55,841 nt of DNA from Gnetum montanum (GCA_015680685.1 MNCI01030123.1:1366537-1422377), one strand, 5' to 3'. Counted from the first letter of the stretch, positions 11,481 through 23,646 are shown. The notes: generated by a model from the letters alone, not told the origin. Translations and numbers: made by a program.

Positions 11481-13020
11481 CCCATTTATTTTCATATATT
11501 TCTTAACCTCATGAAGGAATTGTTCTTTCTATTTCTTGCTCCACTCAACAGAAAGCTCTTGTGTGGTTAAATAAGTCATGTAATTAGTTGTCCATGGATT
11601 TTCTATTGAGTCCACAACCATTACTATCTTAGTAAATAGATTTTCATCAGTGAATTGATTTGACAATGGTTCTACTTGGTCCTTTTAATCCCATCTTAAT
11701 CTTGATAAGTGATCAAATACTACATTCTCTATGCTCTTGTCAATCATAGTTATGTTGAATTCTTGTAGAATAAAAAGTCATCTAATCACCCTAGGACTAA
11801 CCGTTGGTCTATTCATAAGAAATTGGATTACACTATGATCAGTGTGGACATAGATTAGATACTTGAGCACATGGTGTTTGAATTTTTCTAGTGCATACAC
11901 CACTACCATAAGCTCCTTTTCTACAATGATGTAATTTAGTTGTGCCCCAATGATGCTTCTGTTGGTACAATGTATATAGTATGGCCTTTTCTAGTCATCC
12001 AATTGTGTCAGTACCATGTGCAGTGCATAATTTGAAACATCTATCATGATATGAAAAGGCTTAGACCAATCTAGATCTCAAAGGGTTGGTGTCTCGATTA
12101 ACTTCTTTTTTAAGGTTTTGAAAGTATTTTCATGATTTGGTTCACTAAAATGATGCATCCTTCTTGGTTAGCTCTACTAGTAGTTTTGGAATTTTGAGAA
12201 ATCTTATATAAATTTTCTGTAGTATCCTGTGTGGCCTAGAAATGATTGAACATATTTGACTATTTGTGGCCTTTGGGTGATGTTTTGTATGACTGTGATC
12301 TTTGCAAGATCTACTTCTATTTTTCTTTGTGAAATTTTGTGCCCAAGCATGATCCCATCATGGACCATAAGATGGCTCTTTTTCCAATTGAGCTTTAGGT
12401 CGGTTTTTACATATCTTCTTAATACCTACTCTAAACAGTCTAGTACTCACTTGAAATTTAGCCCATATGTTGAAAAATCATCCATAAATACTTCAATGCC
12501 ATTATCTATCTATTTTTGCAAGAAAGTAAGTACAAGTCTCTAAAAGGTAGTGAGTGCATTACAAAGACCAAAAGGGATTTGCTTGTAAGAAAATGTTCCC
12601 CACATACTAGTAATTTTTTTTTCTTGGTTCTCATTTGCAATGCAAGTATAGTTATATCTATTATACCCATCTAAAACATTATAATAGTCATGTCCTATGA
12701 TAGTGTATGGGACTTGGTCAACAAATCAAAAGGAAAAATGATCCTTAAATGTTGTAAAGTTCATCAATCAAAAGTCAATGCACACTCTCCACTTGAATCC
12801 CTTCTTTAGAACAATTACCAAAGGATTGACCCATTCATTATTTGCAATGGACATAAATGAATCCTAACTTTAGTAAGTTTTCCAATTCTTTCTTAACTAC
12901 TTCCTTAAGCTTTGGATTTAGCCTTCTCTACAATTGGCATCATGGTTTTACCACTAGATCAATGTATATATGATGTTGATAGATTCTAGGATCAATGCCA
13001 GTGATCTCAACATAAGACTA
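11480..13020 (-). pseudogene. Athila-type reverse transcriptase and RNase H, decayed
   Basis: Minus strand, RT from about 13020 to 12100. CIDF lies near 12780. The active-site block VFMDDFSTYG is intact at about 12499-12463. It is followed by LNWKKSHLMV and LGHKIS near 12350, then FLGHTGYYRKFI near 12240. The VFMDDFS form and the LGHKIS phrase are typical of Athila lineage pol. RNase H follows from about 12090 to 11650: IDVSNYALHMVLTQ near 12030, VEKELMVVVYALEKF near 11900, and VFDHLSRL near 11700. Stops and frameshifts abound. RT/RNase H would copy element RNA into DNA. It sits between the protease and integrase relics in normal Ty3/gypsy order. Confidence 0.85.
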
Positions 13021-13029
13021 GGAAAACGT

Positions 13030-13720
13030 TGTTGGTCACTTATTGACCACTTCCAATAACTTCTTCTTTTGTTCATTATCTAGGTTAGCATGGATTATGA
13101 TCAACTTTTTATTATTTAAGAAAGCATATTCTAGTTTTTTTGGTAGGGCCTTCAATTCTAATGGTTTTAGTTGCACTTTATCTTGGAGCTTAAGTTGTTC
13201 CCATTCTATCTCTTCTTCTTGACATGTGTATGGATAAGGGTGCCTTCTTATTAATTGCTCTAACTTGTTATTTTCTTCTACATAGGCATTGATAATCTGG
13301 TTTGTTGGTTCCATGTATATGTTTGATTCAATTTCTCAATTTTTAATTAGCCACTAGGTGCTTTCTTGTTAAGTGGCTGATGCATATAGGCATTTCTGCA
13401 TAAACATCTCTTTAAAATATCTTTTGCATGATTTATTATTTACATGTTTAACTATGCATATTTTCTACACACAAATGCACCTATTATCATTGTATGTGAT
13501 ACATGGAACTCTATGTCTTTGAACAATTCTAGCTTCATCTTCCTTGGAGATTTCTAAGGACAAATCTGTAATACCAAACTTAGAATCTATAGTGCTAAGA
13601 CAAGCTCTTTCCATTATGATAGGGAACTCACCCACATGAATGATCAAAAAACTAGTAGGGTAGGACCAACCATTGATCATAGTGATCACATCATCCACCT
13701 ATCCTAGTGGAATTATGATT
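13030..13720 (-). pseudogene. Athila-type protease end and pre-RT linker, decayed
   Basis: At about 13620-13540 the minus strand reads IMERACLSTIDSKFGITDLS. This corresponds to the C-terminal protease signature of Athila elements (a Leu-Gly-Arg-Pro/Ala-Phe-Leu-type block), here with Met-Glu in place of the usual small residues. From 13314 to 13036 a 92-codon frame is open, with the pre-RT phrase LKPLELKALPKKLEYAFL followed by KKKLLEVVNK. The active-site triad upstream is not readable, so the catalytic half has decayed beyond recognition. Confidence 0.65.
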
Positions 13721-13899
13721 GACTAGTCTACAAGATCTAGCCAAATGTTACTTTTCCTTAATGGTGGTAGATTCCAGGCTTGATACATATCTTGTGATAT
13801 CAGGATTACCCTTGACCTAGAATCAAGTAAATCCTTACACAATTTTTGACATGCTATTTGAAGGCATACCAAGGGACTTCCTAGGTTTGTTCATTTTTA

Positions 13900-16459
13900 A
13901 GAAAGTGATCCTACCTTGATCCAATGTGTGATAGTCTAAGTTAGCATGATAGTTATTAAGTTTTTATTGGATGATGATGGAAGCTTATTATTTCCCATAG
14001 GATTGGATGTGGTTGGAGTAGAAGTAGATGTGCTTATCATCCTTTGAATCTTTTTTGGACTTTTTTGGAAGAATGGTTATTTCCTATATTATGGTTCATC
14101 CATGATTTTCTCTTCCTACATGTTAACTACCCTGGTTACATTCTTTTGTTGGACCTATGATGGTAATTCAACCAACATTTGTATAGATGGTAAAGAACTA
14201 GAAGGTTGACTCAACAAACTAGCTGCTTGTTGATGCACATATTAATTGGAATCCATCCTTGGAGGTGTAGGTCTATAGTACTCTAGTGGATAGTAATGAG
14301 GAGTCTGAATTGATGTATTTCCTAGAGAGAAAAAACATTAAACATAGTATCCATAAGGGTCTAGTTGCCAATATGAATACTACTATCTTAGTGGTAGCAT
14401 TGCCCATGATTGTGGTTGCTATCACTATTGATGGTATTGGTCCTGTGGTTGCGAGTAAGCTCCATTGGGTTAGTAGGTTGGTTTGAAGGTCTACTGGTAG
14501 TTACCTTGAGGGTAATGGAATAGTTTAGGCATTTTCTTCTTTATGAATCTTGGATTAAGTGCATATGCCCCTATTTCTTGCAAATGTACCATTACAGGGC
14601 AACACCCCTTGGGATGTTCATACTAGCACACAACACATCCTTCCTCCTCATCTAAGCTTGTATAAGAACATTCTGCCACTAAAGCCACCTTTCCTTATCA
14701 TCCATAGTCTCTTTTTTTCTTTTTCTCCTTGCCTTTCCTAAAGTCTTGGTTAGTTCTTTCTTCTATAATTTTCAAAGTTGTAGCAATTGTGTTGTCTATC
14801 GAATCCCACATCATTTCTTCCTTGGTTGCTATATTAGTAACAAAATTTTGGATTGGTAGAATATTTTTGTATATCACCTCTTCCAAGGTTTCTTCCTCTT
14901 GCTGATCACATACACATACATATCTCTTTTAGATAGATGTATCTCTATTACACTCTTCAGTTGATTCTCTCTTCTTTAATTCACCTTCTTCCTTCATCGC
15001 TTGGTTAATGAGTCTTTGAATTTGATGAATGGCTAATTAAAGTAGTCTACCTTGGCCATAAACCCCAAGGATTTCCCTAGGTTTATTTCCAATATGTCTA
15101 AGCTACTCCCTTTGAGAAAATTTGTGGCCTAGGCACCTAGGGAGAAGTGAATAATATCTACCCATTGCTACATCAAGGGATTCATGGATCCCTTGTTTCA
15201 AGCCTTGGATTTGCTTTCTAAGATTGAACACCCAAGAGTAGGTTTGGTATTTATCATTGAAAAGCTCAAGCATGGTACTCCATCTTTTGATTGATTTAGG
15301 TTCCAATGATCTATACTAGCTTTTTGCCTCTTTGATGAGTGTCTAAGGAAACAACTTAACTTTCTACTAGTTACTCTTTATATTCTATAGAGTAGAGGCA
15401 TTGTGAAAGGCTTGAAGGTGATCTTGTGGATCTACATTATACACACCTTAAAACTTAGACATATCATGTCACTTGATGTGACTATCACTCACATTCCTAG
15501 TTGGAATGTATACAACTTCCCTTATGTTTATCATGCTTCAAGTTACCAATAGGGGTTCATCATGATCATAGGGTTGGTATGCTCCATTGTAGTGGTGACT
15601 CCTTTGATACTCATATATATATCTCTCTCTCTTCACATCTATTCCTATTTCTTTATGGTTCATGCTCTTCATATTCTTCATCAAAATGTCTTGGGAAATA
15701 GTCATGTTGATCATGAGTTTGAATTCTTTCCATATCATGATCTTTGTACCTTGGTTACATTCATTTAGAGTCCATTAATAATTGTGAGGATGAAGATGAA
15801 GTAGTCAAAGAATGATGCCAGCTAGTCTTCCTTCTGTGACTCTAGTATTCATCCCTTTATGATCCAGTAGAAGCTCTTGGCCTTAAGTCCTACTTGTACT
15901 TAGAGTTTGTTGCTTCTTTTCTTGGTTTCTCTACTAAGGATGAATGTAGTTACACTTTGATACGTTCTTATAGATGAATAATAGATGTTTGGGGATGGAC
16001 TTCATGATTTGGGTGGAGTTTCTTTGCTACAATTGCATCATCATTAAGTTCTTCTAGGACAATAGGAGAGTTAACCTACTTTCTCTTGTTATGTACATGT
16101 TTGGTTTCCATTGCAACATCTCTCTACACATGTGCCTCTGTGGATTGGTATGGTCTTATCATGTGTTTGGTCATAGGGTATACTTCTTGCACATGACTTA
16201 GATTCATTTCCCTTAAAGCTGTTTGAAGCATGATTGGTGTTGAATGCTCTAAAGGTAAAATGATGTTGCCTTGTAGGTCTCTCCACCTCAACTACCCAAT
16301 CTAGTGAAAGATGAATGTGAAATTAGGGTAGTAAGGATCATTGTGAGCATGTGAGATTCTTTTTGGCATAGGTGTACTCTAGTCTTCATCAGCATTTGTT
16401 CTATCATTGTCCTTTTGCATCTCTTTGGTAGGTGATAGTTTTTTCTTAGTTGAAGCCAT
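13900..16459 (-). pseudogene. Athila-type gag, decayed
   Basis: The likely start is the minus-strand ATG at 16459 (MASTKKKLSPTKEM), 124 bases after the primer site. The best preserved block is 15420 to 15103: DPQDHLQAFHNAST, then KRWSTMLELFNDKYQT and LRKQIQGLKQGIHESLDVAM. This is the usual gag core, with a Trp, a length of helix and then the Gln-Gly-Glu/His-Ser-Leu motif. Between 14990 and 14000 the frame is poor, with low-complexity His/Thr-rich translation. Stops are scattered, many TAG. Gag would form the element particle. Confidence 0.7.
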
Positions 16460-16582
16460 GTCATAAGTGGGATGCTTACTTATAAGTTTGTTATTAGGAT
16501 TATTTAGAAATTATAAAGATTAGCTTTTTAGTTATTGATACAACAAAATTTGTAAAATCAATTACTTAGCACACATTGATAC

Positions 16583-16601
16583 ATCCTTAGCAATGGTGCT
16601 A
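16583..16601 (-). other. Primer-binding site, tRNA-Asp type, degenerate
   Basis: On the minus strand this reads TAGCACCATTGCTAAGGAT. It matches the tRNA-Asp primer site typical of Athila elements (TGGCGCCGTTGCCGGGGAT) except for six changes, every one G to A or C to T. It lies directly inside the LTR edge and 124 bases before the presumed gag start. Confidence 0.8.
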
Positions 16602-16602
16602 A

Positions 16603-17520
16603 TGATAAGTGGTGGAGTATTCCAACACTCTACCATAAACGTCATGGGTGCTAGCACACAACCAGATTGTAATATGTGAATGGACAATGTTATTATGCTA
16701 GTAATTGATGTTAAGTTCAAGATCGCTATCTTTCCAATTTGAGCTAGCGAAGTTTAAGTGTATGGTTTAGCTCTTAGTGAGGCATATGATTAACTGATGT
16801 TGTAGGCTCCTATGTGCTCCTAAAGTAAATATGATTGAAGATAAAAGTCTAAGTCTAGTTAACTAGGAATGCATAAATCTATCTTAGCCTAATGTGATGG
16901 ACATATGATCTTAGTCTACTGTTCATGCTTTTGACTTATGTAGTTATCATTGGGATTACCAAGTGGAATTACTCCTAAGCTAACCAAGCAATGCCACTAC
17001 TGGGTTATCAGATAACTACACTTAGTGCTCAAAACTAGTCGTATCCATACTTCTTACTAATGACATGTGAAATAAAGTGCTTGAAATGTAAATGATTAAC
17101 TAAGAAAAAAATAAAGATTATGCTAAGTAAACAAATGAAACTAAAGGAATGCTACAATGATGGAAGGTAGTCTTGATCTTTATTCTCTTCATGAACTATT
17201 CCAATTACAATTCACTTGAATAAAGATACTGGACAACTGCCAAACATCACATTGTGGGCATGCACTCTATCGCTAAGGCTATGAAAAAAAAATACAAGAA
17301 TTTGAATAAGGATGGAATGAAAAGCTATGGATTGTGCACCAAAGTGTTGGTATTTATAAATCTATATGCATCTCAAGACATCGTATGAATGATGACATAG
17401 CATGTACTATAACATCATTACTACGATATTGTGGAGACTTGATATGTTAGGAAACTTTATCGACCCATCTTCATCAACACATCTTAGATTCATTGCCACA
17501 TATGTATGGATGAGAGCACA
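16603..17520 (-). mobile_element. Athila-type 5' LTR of the leftward element
   Basis: The edge at 16603 (TG on the plus strand) sits two bases from the primer site. The opposite edge is estimated at about 17520, where similarity turns into the inverted partner LTR. A minus-strand TATA-like box (TTTATAAATA) lies at about 17350. Comparison with the inverted copy at 17521-18335 shows matching blocks, for example 16780-16805 against 18160-18185 in reverse complement. No 3' LTR of this element is seen in the window. Confidence 0.6.
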
Positions 17521-18335
17521 TTAATGCATTAATAGGTAATTCATCTTAGATCTATTGATGCATCCTTATTGACACATCCCCATCAACATAGCTAAATTTG
17601 TTAATGCATTCCCATTGATGCAATGCCTGCATTTGCCTATAAATATGTGAGCACCTACTATGTATTTGAAACCATTTGATTAGTAGTGTAGTTAGACTCT
17701 TGTAGTTTTACTTCATAATATTAGCAAATAGTTAGTGAATGCAACCAGTTTGAATTTAAGTCAATTGTATGGAACCTTATTCAAGTGGCATTGTACTTGG
17801 ACACATTTCATGAATGACAATAAGATCGAGATTAATTCATATTCATTGCAACACTTTGACTTAGAATAGATTTACTTTCAATGTAATTTATTTTTGATGT
17901 ATGTACTTAATATTTATATTTCAATGCACATTAAATAATTGGTAAAATGAGTGCGACTAGTTTCAAGCATAAACACATATTCACTTGGTAATCTTTGATT
18001 GGTTTGCCTAGTAGTGGGTACATGAGTTCAGGATGTGTACAGTAAGCATGGAATAGACACTTATTACCCTTAGAATAGTTTAGGATTTATATTCTTATTA
18101 TTAATTAGTTTAAATATTTAATTTTCATAATTTCATATAATTTAGCCTTGGTTGCACAACATCAATAATCATATGTCTTACATTGGACTAAACCATACAT
18201 GACCAAACTACCACTAGTCCAAGTGAGAAGAGAGTGACCTGCGATCAATGCTTAACAATCTAGATGCCACACTAGTACCATCCACGAAATTCAACTAGAT
18301 TGCATGTGAACACTTGTGATTTATATGGGTGGGCA
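17521..18335 (+). mobile_element. Athila-type LTR, inverted partner, truncated
   Basis: This is a plus-oriented LTR of the same family as 16603-17520, arranged head to head with it. It has a TATA-like CCTATAAATATG at about 17638. The shared ACTTGGTAATC and CCTAGTAGTGGGTAC phrases lie at 17980-18025 and the ACAACATCAATAATCATATG phrase at 18158-18180. Similarity ends at about 18335, where pararetrovirus sequence begins. A set of CATCAACACATC/GATGCAT words near 17480-17620 marks the outer ends of both LTRs. The junction position is approximate. Confidence 0.6.
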
Positions 18336-18341
18336 TAGGGG

Positions 18342-18700
18342 GTATCTACTTTTTATCACTATCTATGGAGATTCATGGAGTATAGTTGCTTCCAAATTCT
18401 ATCTATGCATTAATTGGAGCAATAGGTACATTTCAGTAAAGTAAAACTATTTTAATGAGTTATAAATTAAAGTGGAAAGTGAAGTTTCCTATAGGCAGTA
18501 AGCATCTACAGGCATGTGGAAGATCAATAGAAGTTGAGGGCTACATTCAAGTTTTTCCAAAAATGTAAATATCTCAAAAATCAAGAATTTCAAGTAATTA
18601 AGTGCAAGAATAAGAAGAGGTTTTTAAGATATCCAATACAATAGTTCTCTAGAATAGCAACCATTGATTTGGCTGCCCTACCTCCAACCTTGCCACTAAA
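18342..18700 (+). pseudogene. Pararetrovirus movement protein, C-terminal fragment
   Basis: This corresponds to the C-terminal third of the leftward movement protein relic at 25988-24450. The match includes MEIHGVY at 18365, the YPIQ block near 18630 and DLAALPPTLP near 18670, paired with the same blocks at 24860, 24585 and 24545. The N-terminal part is missing: the sequence to the left of about 18340 is Athila LTR. The movement protein would open plasmodesmata for cell-to-cell spread. This fragment holds several stops. Confidence 0.6.
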
Positions 18701-20275
18701 AAAATTTGAAGAAGGAGAATCTTCAAAAACTGTAAGTAGCCAAAGACATTCTATTTTTCCTAATGATGATGTGAAAGGAACACTTTTTATGATTAAAATT
18801 ATAGAAGTTAAAGGAAAAAAATCATTAAAGGTGAAAAATGATCTCCTAAACAATCATATTATATTATGGCATCTAAAGATCTAGAACAACATATGAGAGC
18901 TGATTGTAGTTTCTTGCAAGAACTTGCAATTGAATCAACTTAGGATCAAAAGGAAGAGGTATGCCAATTTAATTATATGATCAATTGGTCAACATCTTGT
19001 AGTAAAAATTTAAATACTATAGAAAGTTAAATAGATAAATTTTTACAACATGTAGAAGCTTATGAAGAAATATTACAATAAAAGAAGAAAGACTACAAAA
19101 ATAGGGTTTCTAAGTTTATGTTTGAAGCCATGGATAATGAAAAAATACTATTAGATAAGCCTAAGCTAAAGCATAAAGATCAAGATCAACAATAATAGAA
19201 GTAGTTACAAACACTTGAAAATTTACAAAGCTAAAATTAGAAAAACAAAAGAAAAATCCAATTAGGATAGAAAGTTTAGGTAGCCATGAGATATATCATG
19301 ATCAAGTTATGATGGCCTATCGTTTTCCTGCTAGAAATATGCTTCAACAGTTAGCCATGATGCCTTTACTAGAAATCATAGTATGTTTATTGAATATTGA
19401 TTTCCTAGCCTTAAAGGAAACCCATTACACAATTAAAATATGGGTAGAACAATTAAGAGCCATACATTTGCTTACTAGGATAGATGAAATATCTTTATTG
19501 TTTATGGGTTAAGTCACAAAGCTGGAAAAATTAGACATTTGTGGGATCATGCAAGTCATGAATCTCAAGAGGAAATACTGAAAGAAATTTTTCAATGATT
19601 ATACACTGCCTTAACTAGCGAAATTTACATAGATCTGAAAACCAACTTGATGGTTCAAGATAGGCTTATGTGAAGTTAAAAAAATTAAGAAATTTTAATT
19701 ATTTTGAACAATTCAGTTTTGAGTATACTAAAGAAGTATATAGACTCAATCTTCATCAGGATCATTTAATAAGTTTTTAATATTCAAGGGCTCTTCCAGA
19801 AAAGTTAGGACAATTGATCATGCACAATGCTCTACCAAAATCCATATATTTGAGCACTATATTTTTCTATAATAGTATCCACCTAACAAGACAAGAATTA
19901 TAGAAAGCTTGCTACAATATTGATCTAACCAAGATTGTTCCTATAGCTAAAGTTTATGTTGAGATTGGAGCAAGTACTTTTGGTACAAAGCTTACAAATC
20001 CTAGAAAGAAAATATTTTTTAAAAGAAAGCCAAAGGTATTTTCTTCTAGGCCTAGAAATTTTAAATCCTATAAGTTCACGAGAAGAAGAAGAAGACCTTT
20101 AGCCACTAACAAGAAAACACTGAGTTGTTATAACTATAAATAACAAGGACATTACACTTATGAATGTTCAACTAAAGCTCCAAACAAGATCAAGTATTTT
20201 TTTGTAGAATATGAAAATTATTGGAAAATTGTAGAAAATGAGGAATAATTTTATGAAATGCAAGCTTAAGGAGAA
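18700..20275 (+). pseudogene. Pararetrovirus linker and coat protein, decayed
   Basis: After the movement-protein part, an open stretch at 18669-18884 leads into a Glu/Lys-rich, coiled-coil-like linker (about 19040-19190). The coat region follows, about 19300-20250. Visible coat features are the LPEKLGQLIMHNALP block at 19795-19840, a Lys/Arg-rich tract at 20010-20100 (FTRRRRRPL) and a CCHC zinc knuckle at 20126-20167. In the knuckle the second Cys is Tyr and one codon is a stop. The coat protein would package the genome, with the basic tract and knuckle binding nucleic acid. Stops and at least two frame changes are present. Confidence 0.65.
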
Positions 20276-21330
20276 AAAATTTATAAGTTAGTTCTCAATG
20301 ACTATGAAAGTGGAGAAGAAGAGGAAGACAAAAATGAACAAACATTAGAAACTGGTGTAAGTAAAATGGTTAGAGGTATAGTCAATGAATTTGAATTTGA
20401 GTTAGACATTTCCTTCACCAAAGCTAAACTTGCAAAACTTCAGCAATTATTAGGAGATCTAGATCAAGATGGAGACTATCAAGATTATCTTAGTTTTGAA
20501 GAAAATGAATCTAATTCTTTTATAAATCCTTTTGCTAATATTCCAAGCTAATCATCCATGGCTAGTTTAAGTTATTCACCTTTGTTCACTTGTGAAGAAG
20601 AATTTTCTATTGATCTTCACTATCTAGAAGAAGTTGTATCAGAAACTGCATCATCAGATTTAGATGACTTAATCTATTCTAATAATGACATCATCAAAAT
20701 CCAAGTTCCAGAAAATTTTAAAATTTCTCCATATGAGAAAAAGAATTTGCAAAAGCTACCACAAGTAAGAAAATATGGTAAAACTCCAAAGGTTTCAGTT
20801 GTAGTTTTGTATCAAATCAAGAAAGTTGTAAGTGTTGCTAATGTCCTCCTTATTCCTATTAAAGTTACTATTGATGGAAAATTGAAATAGAAAAGGTAAA
20901 TTGCTTTCATTGATACTAGTTCTATGCTTAATTTTGCTCATGAACATGTTATAAAAACATGGGTAGAGATAGCCAAAGCTTTTAAAATTGAAACTATGAA
21001 TGAAATTAGAAATATTAACAAGTTTTTTTTATAGATGTGCCCCTAAAATGAGAAGATACATATATTGGTAAAACAAATTTTATACAAATTAGTAACTCTA
21101 GGTATGATATTGGTTTAGATGCAAATTTTATGGATGCAGTTGGTCCTTATAAAGCCAGATAAGAGATAGTAGTATGTATAGTTGGCTTCATAAAAGTAAC
21201 AATACCAAAATTCTCTATGGAGTTAGAAAAACCACAGTATGAAAGTAAAGTTGAAAATCCTACTTTAAAAACCATTCTTAAGCAAGAAGCATTAATAGAA
21301 TAGAAAGGTCCAAATATAGTGATGTCAAAA
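20275..21330 (+). pseudogene. Pararetrovirus acidic linker and aspartic protease, decayed
   Basis: An acidic stretch (about 20320-20690, with open frames at 20366-20551 and 20558-20890) precedes the protease. The leftward copy has the same acidic stretch at 29276-29070. The protease active site at 20912-20920 reads Asp-Thr-Ser where the family has Asp-Thr-Gly, a change explained by one G to A. It is preceded by hydrophobic residues and followed by HEHVI. The enzyme would process the polyprotein. This copy is inactive by its active-site change and by stops. Confidence 0.65.
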
Positions 21331-22770
21331 GAATGCTAAAGTCCCAAGGACATCTCACACAATCTCAGGAAAAATTAGTAATGGAAAAGTTACAATCTTG
21401 TTATTATGAAAATCCACTACAATTTTGGTTAAATAATAATCCTCAAGTACATATTCCAATAGCTCAAAACATCCCAATACAAAGAAAAACTATTGGTATG
21501 AATAAAATAGATGAAGAAGAGATTTTTAGTTAGATTAAAGAATTTATGAACAAAGGGTTAATCTAACCTTCAACATCAGATTATTCATGTGCTTGTTTCA
21601 TTTTTTGAAATCATGCTGAAATTGAGAGGGAAAAAGAAAGAATGGTTATAAATTATATTCCATTAAATGTAGTAATCATAGATATAAAATGGCCATTTAC
21701 AAACAAAGAAGAACTTATTTAAAGAGTAGTAAGATAGAAAGTGTTTTTAAAATTTAACTATAAACTGGACTAGCACCAAATTAAGATAGCTACTCAAGAT
21801 GTCCACAAAACTACATTTAGCACTCCTATCAGTCTCTATGAATGGCTGGTTATGCCATTTGGATTAAAGAATGCTCCAGCATAGTTCCAAAGATGAATGT
21901 ATATGATTTTTAGAGCCCATAAATATTTTATTGCTAACTATATAGATGATTTTTTGATATTTTCGAATCTATAGAAGAACATTATGAGCATTTGATGGCA
22001 TTTGCAAGAGTTAAGCTAGAAAACATGGAATTGGGTTTATCTAGTGATCTAAAGAAACTTTTCAAAGTAGTATTAAAGTTTTAGAAGTTACTCTATAGGA
22101 TGGTAAAATCCATATGCAAACTCATGTGTTAGAAAAGACTAATCGATTTCCAGACCACTTACAAAACAATGAACAATGTATGAGATTTTTAGATTGTTTA
22201 AATTATGTTGTTAAACATATTCCTAATCTCCTTCAGAAGAATGCAGCTATTAGAAAAGCTAAGAATTCAATTCCATTTGAATGGACTCCAAAAGCAACTA
22301 AAAAGATTCAATTATTAAAGAAATAATGTATGAATCTTCTTCCATTAGAATAAATTTTTGATGGACCATCCATTCTCAATACCAATGCAAGTTATGATGC
22401 ATGGATAGTAGTCTTGTTAAAATCTATTGATCATAATGAAAGTGAAAAACTTTGTGCTTATGCTTTAGGAAACTTTTCCAGTAATGAGCTTAAATATTGC
22501 CTTTCTGAGAAATAGGTCCTTGTTACAATTAAATGGTTAGAGAAATTTTACTTCTATTTGATTGAAAATCCTTTTGTTTTGAGAATTGATTCCTCTAATC
22601 TTGCTACTTTAATGAAAAGAAAGATCACAAGTTCTCCAAATATTTTTAGGTTCAACTAGTAGAATTTTTTCTATCACAATATGAGCTTTTAATCAAAAAA
22701 ATTTTAGGTATAGTCGATCATCTTCCAAGTACTCTAACTCATGAAATGAAGAGTTTTATGTTTCAGGCTA
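21330..22770 (+). pseudogene. Pararetrovirus reverse transcriptase and RNase H, decayed
   Basis: RT signatures in order: INYIPLN near 21650, a KTTFSTPIS block near 21810, [11 protein letters not shown] at 21850-21882, and the catalytic box YIDDFLIFS with both Asp intact at 21939-21965. RT then passes into the connection block FLDCLNYVVKHIPNL at 22187-22240, whose form is typical of Caulimoviridae. RNase H covers about 22360-22760. The first catalytic block reads TNASYDAW (Asp to Asn), then a CAYALGNFSSNELKY block, then LRIDSSNLATL. Stops include a TAG for Gln in PA*FQR near 21882. RT/RNase H would copy the viral RNA. This copy cannot make a continuous product. Confidence 0.85.
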
Positions 22771-22799
22771 GCTCTTCATAAACAACTCTATCCAATCAA

Positions 22800-23400
22800 A
22801 CTAGTCTTGAAGAATGACAACAATGGCCATTAACAATGCTCAAGAAAATAGTACAATGGTGTCACTAGATCTTGAGTTACTTTCCTCAACAAAGTTCTAG
22901 CATCATTGGTTATCTCTACCCATCACTCAACTTCTTTGTCTATATGGTACAATGCATTGATTGTCTTATCAACAATCTCAATTGGAGGTTCTTAGAACCA
23001 AACTTTTTGAGGCATCTTCAGCAACAAGAAGTGATTAACAACATTATGCTAACAAGACATTAACTTAATGCCAACTAATGAGTAAGGAATTACTTTAATA
23101 ATTTTCTAGAATGGGATACTTGGGAAAGACATCTCTATAATGTTTTCCAACACATTAATCTTTATGGCAAAGTAGCCTGTTATCACAATGAACATAAGAT
23201 GGTTAAGTTGGTCTAATTTGAATAATCTCAAGAAGAAGATACATATACATCTATTATCTTAGAAGAGTTATCCAAAGTAACTCAAATCTGTAATGAGTGT
23301 CCTAAAGGGCATGACCAAAATTATGCTCTATCTATTGTGCTATTCTTAAAGAACTATCATAGATTTCCTAGGTTACTTTTTATTTACCCTCGTAAAATTT
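22800..23400 (+). pseudogene. Conserved coding block after pararetrovirus RNase H, unknown function
   Basis: After the RNase H end (THEMKSFMFQA near 22750) coding texture continues for about 200 codons. The reading includes LSYFPQQSSSIIGYLYPSLNFF at 22872-22937 and a CNECPKGHDQNYAL block near 23290. The leftward copy at 26240-26900 keeps the same order (LSYFPQESSSI, then SSLNFFV, then FNESQRT). Conservation in both copies suggests the active virus used it, either as a pol extension or as a separate ORF. I see no known domain. It ends just before the TATA box of the intergenic region. Confidence 0.55.
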
Positions 23401-23427
23401 TCCACTCAAAATGTGGTCTTGTAAGGA

Positions 23428-23434
23428 TATATAA
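23428..23434 (+). promoter_or_regulatory. TATA box of the pararetrovirus intergenic region
   Basis: TATATAA, followed by GC and then ATTTCTCTATTGTAAAGAT. The leftward copy keeps the same arrangement at 26229-26235 with the following ATTTCTCTATT phrase. The position between the last coding block and the primer site is that of the full-length-RNA promoter in this virus family. Confidence 0.65.
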
Positions 23435-23634
23435 GCATATTATTTCTCTATTGTAAAGATCAACCAATTACATTCATAAAAATAGAAGTTTGAAGTTTTT
23501 TTCTTTCGCAAAGCTTTATTTCTTTGAATCCTTGTGATTAAGGCAATCTTAATTGATTACAAGAATTCACTTCAAGTAATCACCAAATCAAATTCATTTT
23601 TGATTAGTTGATAAATTGTTTCATTACATTTTAT

Positions 23635-23646
23635 TGGTATCCAAGC
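23635..23646 (+). other. Pararetrovirus primer-binding site, Met-tRNA type
   Basis: TGGTATCCAAGC, ten of twelve matches to the initiator Met-tRNA primer site TGGTATCAGAGC. The CTCATTGAG phrase that follows is shared with the leftward copy at 26017-26028 (TGGTAGCTAAGC). Further decayed copies lie on the minus strand near 24285 and 23935. Confidence 0.65.

Noticed and set aside
14559-14741. 60-codon plus-strand open frame
   Set aside because: Within the decayed Athila gag on the other strand; no family and low-complexity composition.
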